From Alphaproteobacteria bacterium (lineage in GTDB: Bacteria; Pseudomonadota; Alphaproteobacteria; UBA9655), in NCBI GenBank assembly GCA_017992885.1, contig JAGONT010000007.1:1-64000 (forward strand): a stretch of 64,000 nt of DNA. The letters run 5' to 3'. The position numbers and the translations under genes were made by a program. Position 1 is the stretch's first letter, and the number at the start of each line of letters is the position of its first letter. The notes below the pieces were generated by a model. The model saw only the letters and a program-made list of their open reading frames with translations. It was not told where the DNA came from and made no database searches. This document shows, one piece after another, positions 1-8,642 of this stretch.

Positions 1-69
1 AATCAGAATCTCGGCTTGGCGTAGTTTCCGAATGATTGCTTCTGAATTATGGTGTTTCTTTGCTGACAT
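1..69 (-). pseudogene. IS3-family transposase OrfA, N-terminal end (cut by window edge)
   Basis: On the minus strand an ATG at 69 opens a frame that runs off the left edge. Its 23 residues include IIRKLRQAE, the usual start of IS3/IS911-type OrfA helix-turn-helix proteins. A good ribosome site (AGAGGAAAG) lies just upstream, so the start looks real. Only the N-terminus is visible, so I cannot tell whether the element is intact outside the window. A neighbouring IS5 scrap shows the area has been hit repeatedly by insertion sequences. Family call is from pattern recognition only. Confidence 0.6.
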
Positions 70-382
70 GACGCTTTCCTCTTTCTGATTGACCCAATTT
101 AAATCTCATATCTTCCTCATCCTAAATAACTTCGCTACGAGATTATTTCTGGACTACTTATAAGGGAGCAGGACACATTCTCTGTGATTCCCCCTCCACC
201 CACAAATCTTCCTGACGAACAGAGCATGAGCCGCTGGTTTTTTAAAAGCTATTTCCCCATTATAGCTTTGGAAAAACCAACTTCTCTATTTATGAGCTTA
301 ATAGTAACTTTATGGAACTGGTTAAAAGTGAAGCATCTTTCTTCCTCTGATATGGAACTTCTCGAAAGTATTATTTAAAAAG

Positions 383-781
383 AAAATTAATGTTCACTGC
401 CGGCAAGAATTGCCTTATGATGGCAAAGTCTTGTCTCAGGTCTTAGACAAAGAAAATACATTAAGCCATGTTTGGGGCGATATAGCCTACCGTTCTGAAG
501 AAAATGAAAACCTTCTGAAGGACCATGGGTTCACTTCGAAGCTCCATCACAAAAAGCAAAGAGGAAAGCCTGTGCTTCAACAAACTTTAAGAGCGAATAG
601 TAAAAAGTCTAAAGTACGCTGTAAGGTAGAACACATTTTTGCCTTTCAAAAAGAAAAAATAGACCTTTTTATCAGGATCATTGGAATCATACGGGCTAAC
701 GTTAAAATCACCCTGGCAAACATTGTTTATAATATGAAAAGGCTTGTTTTCTGGGAACAGAAGTTGGCTTTTACAGGATAA
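383..781 (+). pseudogene. IS5-family transposase, C-terminal remnant
   Basis: The plus frame from about 383 to the stop at 781 reads like the C-terminal third of an IS5-family DDE transposase. It has a KKINVHC-like strand, VWGDIAYRSEENE (the second-Asp region, normally WADSAYRS), then KSKVRCKVEHIF (the Glu region, normally SKVRARVEHVF), and ends in a NIVYNMKRL motif (normally NLAYNMRRL). The first catalytic Asp region and N-terminal half are missing in this frame: the frame is closed by a stop at 329-331, and the preceding open stretch (184-378) lies in another frame and does not look like an IS5 N-terminus. It is therefore a decayed fragment. A 12-bp sequence at 790-801 (aaactacgccaa) is the inverse of 16-27, inside the IS3 OrfA. 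Confidence 0.8.
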
Positions 782-1066
782 GTCTGATAAAACTACGCCA
801 AATGAGATCAAATTAGACGTTCATCTCCTAAAAAGCTAACATTATCTCTTGTTTTTGCGCATCTTTCTTTCATCTTTTGCATCTTCTTTGGTGTCTCACT
901 CAAAAAATTGGATTCTTAGAGGTATCCATTTTTAATGTAGAGATCAGCTAGAGAAAACAGTTTCCATTTGAAAGGCACTTTTATAGAGTAGAGGAAGCGC
1001 TCTACGCGTTTAACGAAAAGAGCACAGATAAGATAAATTATTGAGTCAACAGAATGGAGAATCAAA

Positions 1067-1402
1067 ATGTTAAAGAAAAGTTATTTGCTTGTTGCCGTGC
1101 TCAGTTTTATGTTCATGGCTCCTGCTTTCTCAATTGAAAATGAGGAGGAGACCTCAGATCCTCTCCAAGAAACGCCGCGTGGACATGAGACTCTGCCGAA
1201 GAAAGAGGGAGACTTGAGATCATCTCAAAGTGAAGAGCAAGAGACTCCGGATCCGAAGACAGCTTCTCCTGGACAGAGTGCAGAGCAAAATATCTCTCTC
1301 GAAGATCCAAAAGGCGCTTCTCCTCCATCAGCAAAATCCTCCAAAAAGAGAAGCGGATGGTGCTGTTTTCCTAGCCGCAAAGAAATAGAAGACGATAAGT
1401 AA
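1067..1402 (+). CDS. Small secreted, low-complexity protein
   Basis: I do not recognise a family. The 111-residue product begins with a clear signal peptide (KK, then a hydrophobic run to about residue 22, probable cleavage after AFS). The mature part is rich in Glu, Ser, Pro and Lys and predicted disordered, with little hydrophobic content until a short C-terminal patch containing W-C-C-F. A ribosome site (GGAG) precedes the ATG by eight bases. It sits alone between IS remnants and a dispersed repeat that begins ten bases after its stop. Export and disorder would suit a secreted or surface protein acting outside the cell, but no function can be assigned. Confidence 0.6.
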   Translation: MLKKSYLLVAVLSFMFMAPAFSIENEEETSDPLQETPRGHETLPKKEGDLRSSQSEEQETPDPKTASPGQSAEQNISLEDPKGASPPSAKSSKKRSGWCCFPSRKEIEDDK

Positions 1403-1410
1403 CACCACCA

Positions 1411-1522
1411 GTTACGTAATTTAAGTTTACCCTTCTCGATTGCTTTGTCGAGATTTTGTCCTTCTGCGCAATGACATTGTGAGCGAAGCAATCGAGAAGT
1501 ATACTTTTTCTTAATTAATTTT
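1411..1522. repeat. Dispersed palindromic repeat, copy A
   Basis: This stretch contains a perfect 14-bp inverted repeat, cttctcgattgctt (1432-1445) and aagcaatcgagaag (1486-1499), and the phrase gcgcaatgacattgtgagcgaag that resembles the 'cattgcgagcgaagcaatcc' palindromes scattered through many bacterial genomes. Its left end (ttacgtaatttaag, 1412-1425) and right end (ttcttaattaatttt, 1508-1522) recur, in reverse orientation, at 55129-55279, so the two are copies of one element. The right end overlaps the stop codon of the neighbouring minus-strand gene. It encodes nothing obvious and looks like a small non-autonomous repeat. Confidence 0.75.
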
Positions 1523-2894
1523 CCAATTCTTGCAAATAATCATCATCTTCACTGATACCTCCAAAATATTTATAGTATAAAGAAATTATACGATATTCAT
1601 CATCTAATTTTTTTCTATTTTCTTGAATCCATTGGTCTTTTTTTTCATTTGCAATGAAAGAACACTCAAGACTATCCCTCAGTTCTCTCTTTTTAGCTTC
1701 TTCTTCAACGCTCGTCTCTTCTATTTCTTTATTAAGTTTGAGACATTCGGTTATCCACCACTTTTGAGCTTGTTCATTTATCCATCTATCCCTAGCTTCT
1801 TTCTTAACATTTTTTTTATCTTCATCGTTTTCATGCTTAGATTTTCCTACTTTTCTTTTGTGGACTTCCGTAAGAATATTTCTTGTAGCCGTTTCTCCCA
1901 CCCAAGAAGCCCCTTCAAAAGGATTATATCCATTATAGACTCTGACTTCTTCAGCATAGACTTCTTCAGCATAGACTTCTTCAGCATCGATTTCTTCAAT
2001 AAAAAGTTCTTGTGAGATATTATTATCTATTTTTTTGCTAACAAACTCTGGTTCTTCAAATTTCACTTTAGGTTTCTCGAAAAGGTAATGAAGCTGATAT
2101 TTAGCATATTCCCTAGAAAGCTTTAAATAATTGATGATTGCAGAAGCAATAGGAATCTCTTTACCTTCACTAGAAGATATGTTTCTCGTTGACCAACGTG
2201 CCATTTGGAAATCAAAAAAAATAAAGACTCTATTGAAATGATCTTGTTCACAAGGAATGCCCTGTTTATATCCTTTGATAAAATATCTTGATATTTCTTG
2301 GCTTCTATCCACATTACTTGGATTAACTAATCCCTTCCAAATACTCTCGCAATTTAAATGATTTAGCTCTGTTTCTAAATCATAAGAGTTCTTTTTGCTA
2401 GGTTTATGCAGAACCGAAAATATTTCTAAATTACCCGGATCCATTTCGTTAGGCTTATACCTAACAACAAACTCTGTATTGCCAAAAGAATATACTATAT
2501 CTTCTTTAGAACACGTAGATTGGGAATTTTGCTCATCTTTTTTAAAATATGAACATTCATTATAAAGTTGGTTGAAGGCCTTTTCACTTTTATATCTCGT
2601 GAATATTGTTTGAGAGATCAAAGTCAACAGTAGAATACGAGAACGTGGCAAGAGCTCACTCAAGTTTATTTTCAATCCTTTCGGGGAATATGCATATGCT
2701 TCCTGAAAGTTTTTCAAAACCTCCAGTGTTGCTGGATTTTTAGGCGACTTTTTAAAAAAGAGATTAGAAACTTTCTGATGGATTGAATAATCTTCATCCT
2801 TATCATAAGGATTTGCATAGGCTTGTGGATCACATCCTACCCAAACAAGAATAAAAAAAACCCCCTTAAATATCTTGATAAACGTCTCTTTCAT
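1515..2894 (-). CDS. Secreted protein of unknown function with internal AEEVY repeats
   Basis: The 459-residue product starts with a typical signal sequence (KIFKGVFFILVWVGC followed by DPQAYA). Cleavage could be after AYA by signal peptidase I. The VGC could also be a lipobox, but Trp at -3 is atypical. The rest is highly charged and mostly soluble. Near the middle EEVYA units are repeated (15-bp DNA repeats at 1944-1988), and the C-terminal third is rich in Glu and Lys and probably helical or coiled coil. A strong ribosome site (GGAGGGG) precedes the ATG. No family is recognised. Its last codons lie inside a dispersed repeat, so the C-terminus may have been changed by the insertion. Confidence 0.7.
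   Translation of the reverse strand: MKETFIKIFKGVFFILVWVGCDPQAYANPYDKDEDYSIHQKVSNLFFKKSPKNPATLEVLKNFQEAYAYSPKGLKINLSELLPRSRILLLTLISQTIFTRYKSEKAFNQLYNECSYFKKDEQNSQSTCSKEDIVYSFGNTEFVVRYKPNEMDPGNLEIFSVLHKPSKKNSYDLETELNHLNCESIWKGLVNPSNVDRSQEISRYFIKGYKQGIPCEQDHFNRVFIFFDFQMARWSTRNISSSEGKEIPIASAIINYLKLSREYAKYQLHYLFEKPKVKFEEPEFVSKKIDNNISQELFIEEIDAEEVYAEEVYAEEVRVYNGYNPFEGASWVGETATRNILTEVHKRKVGKSKHENDEDKKNVKKEARDRWINEQAQKWWITECLKLNKEIEETSVEEEAKKRELRDSLECSFIANEKKDQWIQENRKKLDDEYRIISLYYKYFGGISEDDDYLQELEN
1944..1988. repeat. 15-bp tandem repeat (three units) inside a CDS
   Basis: The unit gacttcttcagcata occurs at 1944-1958 and 1959-1973, and once more with a single change at 1974-1988. A weaker fourth unit follows. 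The period is a multiple of three, so copy-number change would add or remove five residues (AEEVY) without breaking the frame of the secreted protein encoded on the minus strand. Confidence 0.9.
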
Positions 2895-3043
2895 AGGCCC
2901 CTCCTTCTCTTTAAATTTCTTATGAGTCGATCAGCTATATTTCATCACTATGGCATTAAACAATAGCGTAAAGGATTTCTCCTCAAAATACACATTTACG
3001 CTCTATTTTGTTCCTGCCAGGATCCATGATAATAGAGTTTGAT

Positions 3044-3547
3044 TTATTCAAAAAATACACACGCAGCTTCGCTAAGAGGAAATGTAGGGTGATTTTCCAC
3101 CAACCCTTGTAATCTTTCAAACCTAGCATCAAGATGTCGCGTTCGCCAGATTGTCATGTGAGGAACATAACTTAGAGATTTTGTTTTTTCATTCAACTGG
3201 AAACGTCCTTTTGAAACTTCCTTTACTTTTTGCAAAAGCCATTGATTAATCTCATGCAGTTGTCTTGCGGAAGTGGGTGTCGGTAGGAAAGCTATCACAT
3301 GACCAAAGAGATGAGCCGCTGTTTCAACTTCATATAATGGAGAAAATAAGGATATGTGCTCTTGAAGAAGTTTCACTATCTCTTGCCCAAAAGCTTTCGC
3401 TTCTTCTTTGGGAATTAATTTTTCAATAAAACCAAAAGTACAATGATATTTTCTCTTTTGATGAACATATCCAGCTTTCTCCATAAGAGAATTCACTGTC
3501 TCTTGGTCCTCTCGAGAAACATTGACCTTTATGGCTAGAGAGAGCAT
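3044..3547 (-). CDS. 2H phosphoesterase-like protein (cytosolic)
   Basis: The 167-residue product carries the two H-x-T/S signatures of the 2H phosphoesterase superfamily (LigT/2'-5' RNA ligase fold): H-C-T within KYHCTFGFI near residue 36 and H-M-T within YVPHMTIWR near residue 139. The spacing of roughly 100 residues is normal. Members cleave cyclic phosphates or 2'-5' linkages in RNA or nucleotides; the substrate here is unknown. There is no signal peptide. A GAGGAGG ribosome site lies about a dozen bases before the ATG. A paralogue with the same core (AAxxFGxxIAxxP, then YxPHM) lies at 49003-49452 and appears to have been exported. Two 14-bp perfect palindromes sit 84-131 bases upstream. 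Confidence 0.75.
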   Translation of the reverse strand: MLSLAIKVNVSREDQETVNSLMEKAGYVHQKRKYHCTFGFIEKLIPKEEAKAFGQEIVKLLQEHISLFSPLYEVETAAHLFGHVIAFLPTPTSARQLHEINQWLLQKVKEVSKGRFQLNEKTKSLSYVPHMTIWRTRHLDARFERLQGLVENHPTFPLSEAACVFFE

Positions 3548-3630
3548 TTTTATGTTTGTCCTCCTCTCTATTTTAATGAGTGCTCAATAATTTTAAGTCA
3601 TTTTGTTAGGTTCTTTTTTTATTCATAACA

Positions 3631-3678
3631 TGATCCCGGGATCAAAAAATGGCCTTAAAGTACTTGTGTTGCAACACA
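3631..3678. promoter_or_regulatory. Pair of perfect 14-bp palindromes in a 487-bp gap
   Basis: tgatcccgggatca (3631-3644) and tgtgttgcaacaca (3665-3678) are both exact palindromes. They lie between the divergently transcribed 2H-protein gene (minus) and dnaG (plus). They could be operators for dimeric regulators of the 2H gene. The rest of the gap (3548-4034) shows AT-rich runs, no tRNA and no convincing open frame. Function is inferred from symmetry only. Confidence 0.35.
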
Positions 3679-4034
3679 TGAGAAGTTGGAAAAGACGATA
3701 AAAAAATCTTTCCTCCCTCGTGGGTGACAGATCTTGTATCAAGAAAAAAATAAGGAATCGGCTAGCTTTTTATCACTTCCTTAGATTTTAACTTTTTTCA
3801 TACGTAACCTGCCTGTAATCGTTTAGAAACTTTCCTTTGCCCTTTTGAGCCCAAAAGATCATTCTCAAAACAATCTAAAAGCATTAGATCATAAAATAGT
3901 AAAAAAACAAAATAAATGCAGTTTAAATGGCCAAAGATATTTTTATCTTTTCATTTCTTCAAAATGGACTATAGTCTTTTCTTAAACACAGTCTGAACGA
4001 ACCAAGCATTTTTTAACCCTTTAAAAGGCTAACT

Positions 4035-5783
4035 TTGCAAATTCAAGGAAAGTTTTTAGATATCCTCCGTTCGCGCACTTCTCTTGCAGCAATCGTTGGC
4101 GAGAAGGTGAAGCTTACACGCAAGGGACGTGAGTTTCTTGGAATTTGTCCCTTTCATCATGAAAAAACACCCTCCTTCACCGTCAGTGAAGAAAAAGAGT
4201 TTTATCATTGTTTTGGGTGTGGAGCTCATGGCGATGCTATTCGTTTTCTTGTTGAAATTCAACATTATAGTTTTATGGAAGCCGTAAAAGAATTGGCAAC
4301 ACGTGCCGGTCTTGCCCTTCCTCAAGAGTCCTTCCAACCCACAACTGAACCTCAAGAAAACTTAACGCCTCTTAAACAGGCCCTTCAAGCAGCGAGTGAG
4401 TGGTTTCATAAGAACTTATTTCTTGCAAAAAACAGGGAAGCCCTACACTACATAGAGCAGCGCGGTCTTACAAAAGAAACCATTAAGAGGTTTATCCTTG
4501 GGTATGCCCCTGATGACTATCAGGCTTTAAAAACTCATTTAATGGGCAATGGATTTTCAGAAGAAATTCTTCTAAAAGCCGGTCTTTTAACAAAAGGGGA
4601 GGGATCAAAAGCGTCTTATGATCGCTTTCGCAAACGCATTCTGTTTCCGATTCATGATCACAAGGGACAGATCGTTGCTTTTGGCGGTCGTTTTTTAGGT
4701 AAAGGAGAGCCAAAATACCTTAATTCACCCGAAACGCCTCTCTTTTCTAAGGGAAAGCTTTTATATGGATATTTCTTTGCAAAAGAAAAGCTTTCAACTG
4801 ATCCTCTCATTATTGTGGAAGGATATATGGACGTCATTGCCCTTCATCAGGCCGGTTATAAAGGAACTGTAGCCCCCTTAGGAACAGCCCTAACTGAAGA
4901 TCAGATTCTTTTAGCTTGGCGCTTAAGTCCAGAGCCCATCTTATGCTTTGATGGGGATGCTGCGGGTCTTAAAGCGGCAGAAAGAGCTGCTGAACGAACC
5001 TTGCCACTTTTAAAACCAGGACATTCCTTGCAATTTTCTATTCTTCCCCAAGGAGAAGATCCTGATAGTTTAGTGCAAAAAGGAGCAAACTTCGAAAAAC
5101 TCCTTGCTCAAGCTTATTCTCTTCTTGATGCTTTGTGGATGTTTTTAACATACGGTAAAACTTTTAAAACGCCTGAGAAAAAAACGGCTCTTCAAGCACA
5201 ATATGCTCTTTGGAGCCAAGCCATTCAAAATGCGGATGTGAGAAAAAGTTATCAATATGCTTTTAAAAATCTTTTTTACCAAAGCATCATAGGAACAAAA
5301 GAAGGAAAGAAACCTCTTTTTTCTATCAAGAAAAGAACTTTAAATTTTTTATTAATTTATGAGCATCTTCTTATTGCAATTTTAATCAACCATCCCAATT
5401 TATTAGATGAGATTAGTGATGACTTTTCTTGTGTGGGCTTTCAAGAGCAACGTCTTCATGAAATGAGAGAGGCGATTTTGCTTTTTTATGCGGAACATCT
5501 CTCGGCAAAGATAAACTTAAAGGAGTATCTCCTGCACAATGGATTTGAGAACGAAGTGACAGCTGTTTTAGCCCCTCAAATCCTTATTCATGGAGCTTTT
5601 GCAAGCCCTTCGGCCTCATTAGAAGATGCACGTAACGGATGGAAAGAGCTTTTTAATCGTATTCAAGGGAGTTTAAGCAAAAATGACCTTAAAGTAGCCC
5701 AAGACCATTTAGCTGATAAAATGTCTCTTGACGCTTGGAATCGATTAAAAATGTTGAAAAAAAGCTTAATGAATCAGGATTAG
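4035..5783 (+). CDS. dnaG: DNA primase DnaG
   Basis: Synthesises RNA primers for replication. The 582-residue length matches the family. An N-terminal CHC2 zinc-binding domain has Cys38, His41, Cys59 and Cys62 (CPFHHEKTPSF then CFGCG). The catalytic core follows, with the Toprim Glu in IIVEGYMDV near residue 258 and the metal-binding DGD in CFDGDAAG near residue 305. The C-terminal helicase-binding region is present but poorly conserved. The start is a TTG: an in-frame stop lies 18 bases upstream, no ATG or GTG lies between, and the next Met is past the zinc finger. AAAGG at 4023-4027 is the likely ribosome site. rpoD follows 58 bases later, the usual dnaG-rpoD pairing but without rpsU. Confidence 0.97.
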   Translation: MQIQGKFLDILRSRTSLAAIVGEKVKLTRKGREFLGICPFHHEKTPSFTVSEEKEFYHCFGCGAHGDAIRFLVEIQHYSFMEAVKELATRAGLALPQESFQPTTEPQENLTPLKQALQAASEWFHKNLFLAKNREALHYIEQRGLTKETIKRFILGYAPDDYQALKTHLMGNGFSEEILLKAGLLTKGEGSKASYDRFRKRILFPIHDHKGQIVAFGGRFLGKGEPKYLNSPETPLFSKGKLLYGYFFAKEKLSTDPLIIVEGYMDVIALHQAGYKGTVAPLGTALTEDQILLAWRLSPEPILCFDGDAAGLKAAERAAERTLPLLKPGHSLQFSILPQGEDPDSLVQKGANFEKLLAQAYSLLDALWMFLTYGKTFKTPEKKTALQAQYALWSQAIQNADVRKSYQYAFKNLFYQSIIGTKEGKKPLFSIKKRTLNFLLIYEHLLIAILINHPNLLDEISDDFSCVGFQEQRLHEMREAILLFYAEHLSAKINLKEYLLHNGFENEVTAVLAPQILIHGAFASPSASLEDARNGWKELFNRIQGSLSKNDLKVAQDHLADKMSLDAWNRLKMLKKSLMNQD

Positions 5784-5841
5784 GCTGTATGTTCAACCGA
5801 AAATATGGTTTAGTATTTGATCAATTTAAAGGATAAATCTG

Positions 5842-7794
5842 ATGTCTACTATGGCAAACTTAACTGCAGAACCAACTCATTTTGATGAGAAAGATGTAAA
5901 AGAAACGCTAAGCGAAAAAGCAATAAAGCACCTGATCGCTCAAGGAAAGCAGCGTGGATATATTACCTATGAAGAACTCAATGAAATTTTGCCCGAAGAT
6001 AAACTCAATTCAGAGCAAATAGAGGATATTATGTCCATGATATCGGATATGGGCATTAACATTATTGAGGACGAAGAGACTGAACAAGAAGAAAAACCTA
6101 AGCATATTCAATTTGATGAAGAAGCTCCAGAAGAGCAGGAAAAAGTTAGTGAAGTAAGCGATGTTGGCCGTACTGACGATCCTGTACGCCTGTATTTAAG
6201 AGAAATGGGAAGTGTGGAGCTTCTTTCACGCGAAGGCGAAATTCAAATTGCTAAGCGTATTGAATCAGGTCGGGAAATGATGATAGGGGCGATTTGTGAA
6301 AGCCCTCTCACCATTCGAGCCATCATAACTTGGCGAGAGGCCCTCAACCAAGATCAAATGCTCTTGCGTGACATCATTGATATTGAGTCTACCTATACGC
6401 AGGGTCCTTCTGACGAAGAAGCTGCTTCAGAAGACTTCGAAGGTGATACCCTTCTGGTCGTTGATGCTCCTTTGATTGAAGATCCTTTGAGCGATGAAGG
6501 AGGTTTTAGTGATGAGGACGGAGGGGGACTTTCTGTCTCTGCTATGGAATGTTCTTTGCGTCCACAAGTTCTTGAAACTTTTGATAAAATTGCAAAAACG
6601 TATACTCAACTCCATAAGTCTCAAGAACAACGTCTGAAACAACTTCAAGTTGGGAAGAGTGTTTCGCCTGCTATTGAGAAGAAATATGAGGAATATCGTC
6701 ATAAACTTATTGAACTCATGGAAGGAATTCATCTCAATGCTTTCCGTGTTGAACAGTTAGTAGAACAACTTTACGCTCTTAATCGTAAGCTTGTCGGCTT
6801 GGAAGGGCGCCTTTTAAGGCTTGCCGAGTCTGATGGCGTTAAGCGTGAAATGTTTCTTGAACAGTACTATAACAATGAACTTGATCCTGAATGGTTCAGC
6901 ACACTTAAGTCACTTCCTGGAAAAGGATGGCAAAAATTTCTAGAAAGACACCAAGGGGAAGCTCAAAATATTCGTGAAATCATTGCTGAAGTGGCGGCTG
7001 AAGCCCGTCTGCCCATTTCAGAATTTAGACGTATTGTTGGAACTGTTCAAAAAGGAGAGCGGGACTCTACACGAGCTAAAAAGGAAATGATTGAAGCAAA
7101 CCTGCGCCTTGTCATTTCGATTGCCAAAAAATATACGAACCGTGGTCTTCAGTTCTTAGATTTAATTCAAGAAGGAAACATTGGCTTGATGAAGGCGGTA
7201 GACAAATTTGAATATCGACGCGGCTACAAGTTTTCAACGTATGCGACTTGGTGGATTCGCCAGGCTATCACGCGGTCAATTGCCGATCAAGCGCGCACAA
7301 TCCGCATTCCGGTGCATATGATTGAAACCATTAACAAATTGGTGCGTACATCTCGTCAAATGTTGCATGAAATCGGACGAGAGCCAACACCTGAAGAACT
7401 TGCAGAGAAATTAAAAATGCCTCTCGATAAGGTTCGCAAGGTCATGAAAATTGCAAAAGAACCAATTAGCCTTGAAACACCTATTGGAGATGAAGAAGAT
7501 GGTCATTTAGGTGACTTTATTGAAGACAAGAATGCCGTTGTCCCTGTGGATGCAGCTGTCCTTTCAAACTTGCGCGAGACAACAACACGTGTTCTTGCCA
7601 GTTTGACGCCCCGAGAAGAGCGTGTTTTGCGTATGCGTTTTGGTATTGGAATGAATACAGATCATACTTTGGAAGAGGTTGGCCAACAATTTGCTGTGAC
7701 GCGTGAACGTATTCGTCAAATTGAAGCTAAAGCTTTACGAAAACTTAAACACCCTAGCCGATCTCGGAAGCTGAGAAGTTTCTTAGATACATAG
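5842..7794 (+). CDS. rpoD: RNA polymerase primary sigma factor RpoD (sigma-70)
   Basis: Directs core polymerase to housekeeping promoters. At 650 residues it has the full architecture: an acidic region 1.1 (about 25-105), region 1.2 ([17 protein letters not shown], from residue 112), a long non-conserved insert, region 2 from about residue 414 ([44 protein letters not shown]), region 3, and region 4 with the -35-binding helix-turn-helix ([20 protein letters not shown]) near the C-terminus. AAAGGA lies about ten bases before the ATG. It probably shares a transcript with dnaG. A short AT-rich hairpin with a T-only loop (7801-7820) follows the stop and could be a weak terminator. Confidence 0.98.
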   Translation: MSTMANLTAEPTHFDEKDVKETLSEKAIKHLIAQGKQRGYITYEELNEILPEDKLNSEQIEDIMSMISDMGINIIEDEETEQEEKPKHIQFDEEAPEEQEKVSEVSDVGRTDDPVRLYLREMGSVELLSREGEIQIAKRIESGREMMIGAICESPLTIRAIITWREALNQDQMLLRDIIDIESTYTQGPSDEEAASEDFEGDTLLVVDAPLIEDPLSDEGGFSDEDGGGLSVSAMECSLRPQVLETFDKIAKTYTQLHKSQEQRLKQLQVGKSVSPAIEKKYEEYRHKLIELMEGIHLNAFRVEQLVEQLYALNRKLVGLEGRLLRLAESDGVKREMFLEQYYNNELDPEWFSTLKSLPGKGWQKFLERHQGEAQNIREIIAEVAAEARLPISEFRRIVGTVQKGERDSTRAKKEMIEANLRLVISIAKKYTNRGLQFLDLIQEGNIGLMKAVDKFEYRRGYKFSTYATWWIRQAITRSIADQARTIRIPVHMIETINKLVRTSRQMLHEIGREPTPEELAEKLKMPLDKVRKVMKIAKEPISLETPIGDEEDGHLGDFIEDKNAVVPVDAAVLSNLRETTTRVLASLTPREERVLRMRFGIGMNTDHTLEEVGQQFAVTRERIRQIEAKALRKLKHPSRSRKLRSFLDT

Positions 7795-8177
7795 TTAAAA
7801 TTTGGAATTTTTTTTCCAAACCCTTTGAGGGGTCTATGTACATATAGAACTTAAAGGCACCTTTCTTCATACTGCTGGATGGTATTCTAGCGTAGGTGGA
7901 ATTCTATAAAATAGTGTTTGATCATATCATTGTGTTGGATTTGTGTGCATCAAGGGAAGTGTAAATGTTAGGTGATTTGTTGACACTATTTCCTCTTTTC
8001 ATGTGTTGTTATTAGGTTAGAACAGCTTTGAGACACTGCGAAGCCGTGACATTTAGCGCCTTGAGCTGGCTGTATGTGTCGCGGAGAGTCTTTTTTGCAC
8101 CCGTTAGGTGGGGCCAATTTTGATTCTCGACTTCAGGTGCTCCGTGATGGGAATTTGGGGGAGTACGGGGAGAACTT
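7795..8177. other. Non-coding gap after rpoD
   Basis: Just after rpoD lies the inverted repeat tttggaa (7801-7807) and ttccaaa (7814-7820), which is too AT-rich and lacks a separate T-tract, so it is at best a weak terminator. Further on no tRNA, recognised small RNA or convincing gene is visible. Open frames here are short and overlap the opposite-strand secreted protein. Confidence 0.5.
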
Positions 8178-8468
8178 TTATTTGCTATTTTTTGGGAGAC
8201 TGAAGGTAGTTTCACATGCCTCCAAACACGCTCGCCATTCATTTGATGCATCAGAAGCTTCTGCTCCTCGTTCGTCCGGACTGAGGAAATTGCTTCGTGC
8301 TGTGAGACGGTTTACCATGGCTTGGAAGACTTCCCAACATGTACCCTGACAAGCTTTCCAGCGTGGATCACTTTTCTCTTCTTTGGGGATCGTCGCGTTC
8401 ACATTTTCGTTTGGAAATGCTGTGGTGAATATGGCAAGAATTAATACTTGTAGAAATTTTTTATTCAT
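8178..8468 (-). CDS. Small secreted protein with twin C-x3-C motif
   Basis: The 96-residue product has a signal peptide (MNKK, then a hydrophobic stretch, probable cleavage after NVNA near residue 25). The mature 70 residues contain only four cysteines, arranged as CQGTC and, about 40 residues later, CLEAC. Two C-x3-C pairs on two helices can form a disulfide-linked helical hairpin, as in CHCH-type proteins, which fits a periplasmic or secreted location. AGGACAACC upstream of the ATG is a reasonable ribosome site. The open plus-strand frame across it has no supporting signals. No family is recognised and the role is unknown. Confidence 0.6.
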   Translation of the reverse strand: MNKKFLQVLILAIFTTAFPNENVNATIPKEEKSDPRWKACQGTCWEVFQAMVNRLTARSNFLSPDERGAEASDASNEWRACLEACETTFSLPKNSK

Positions 8469-8642
8469 AAAGGTTGTCCTGTTTGCAGTTGGTTATGTCT
8501 GTAAACCCGGGAAGGGTCATCTCTCCGAATCCACTTCTGTTTTACAGTAATCATGATCTTTGTTAGGATAGGACTAACACAGAGAGAAACTTCGTACAAG
8601 CTAGTCTTCAATACTTAAGTGTTAAGGTATCTTAGAGGGACT

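Noticed and set aside
184-378. 64-residue open frame before the IS5 remnant
   Set aside because: It does not resemble the IS5 N-terminal half and lies in a different frame. There is no ribosome site and it is probably chance.
1623-2015. 130-residue plus-strand frame rich in Phe and Ser
   Set aside because: It is the antisense shadow of the Glu/Lys-rich part of the secreted protein on the minus strand.
7801-7820. Rho-independent terminator after rpoD
   Set aside because: Seven AT-rich pairs with a T-only loop and no T-tract after the stem; too weak to call as a feature of its own.
8074-8349. 91-residue plus-strand frame opposite the twin C-x3-C protein
   Set aside because: No ribosome site or family character. 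The opposite strand has a signal peptide and a good ribosome site.
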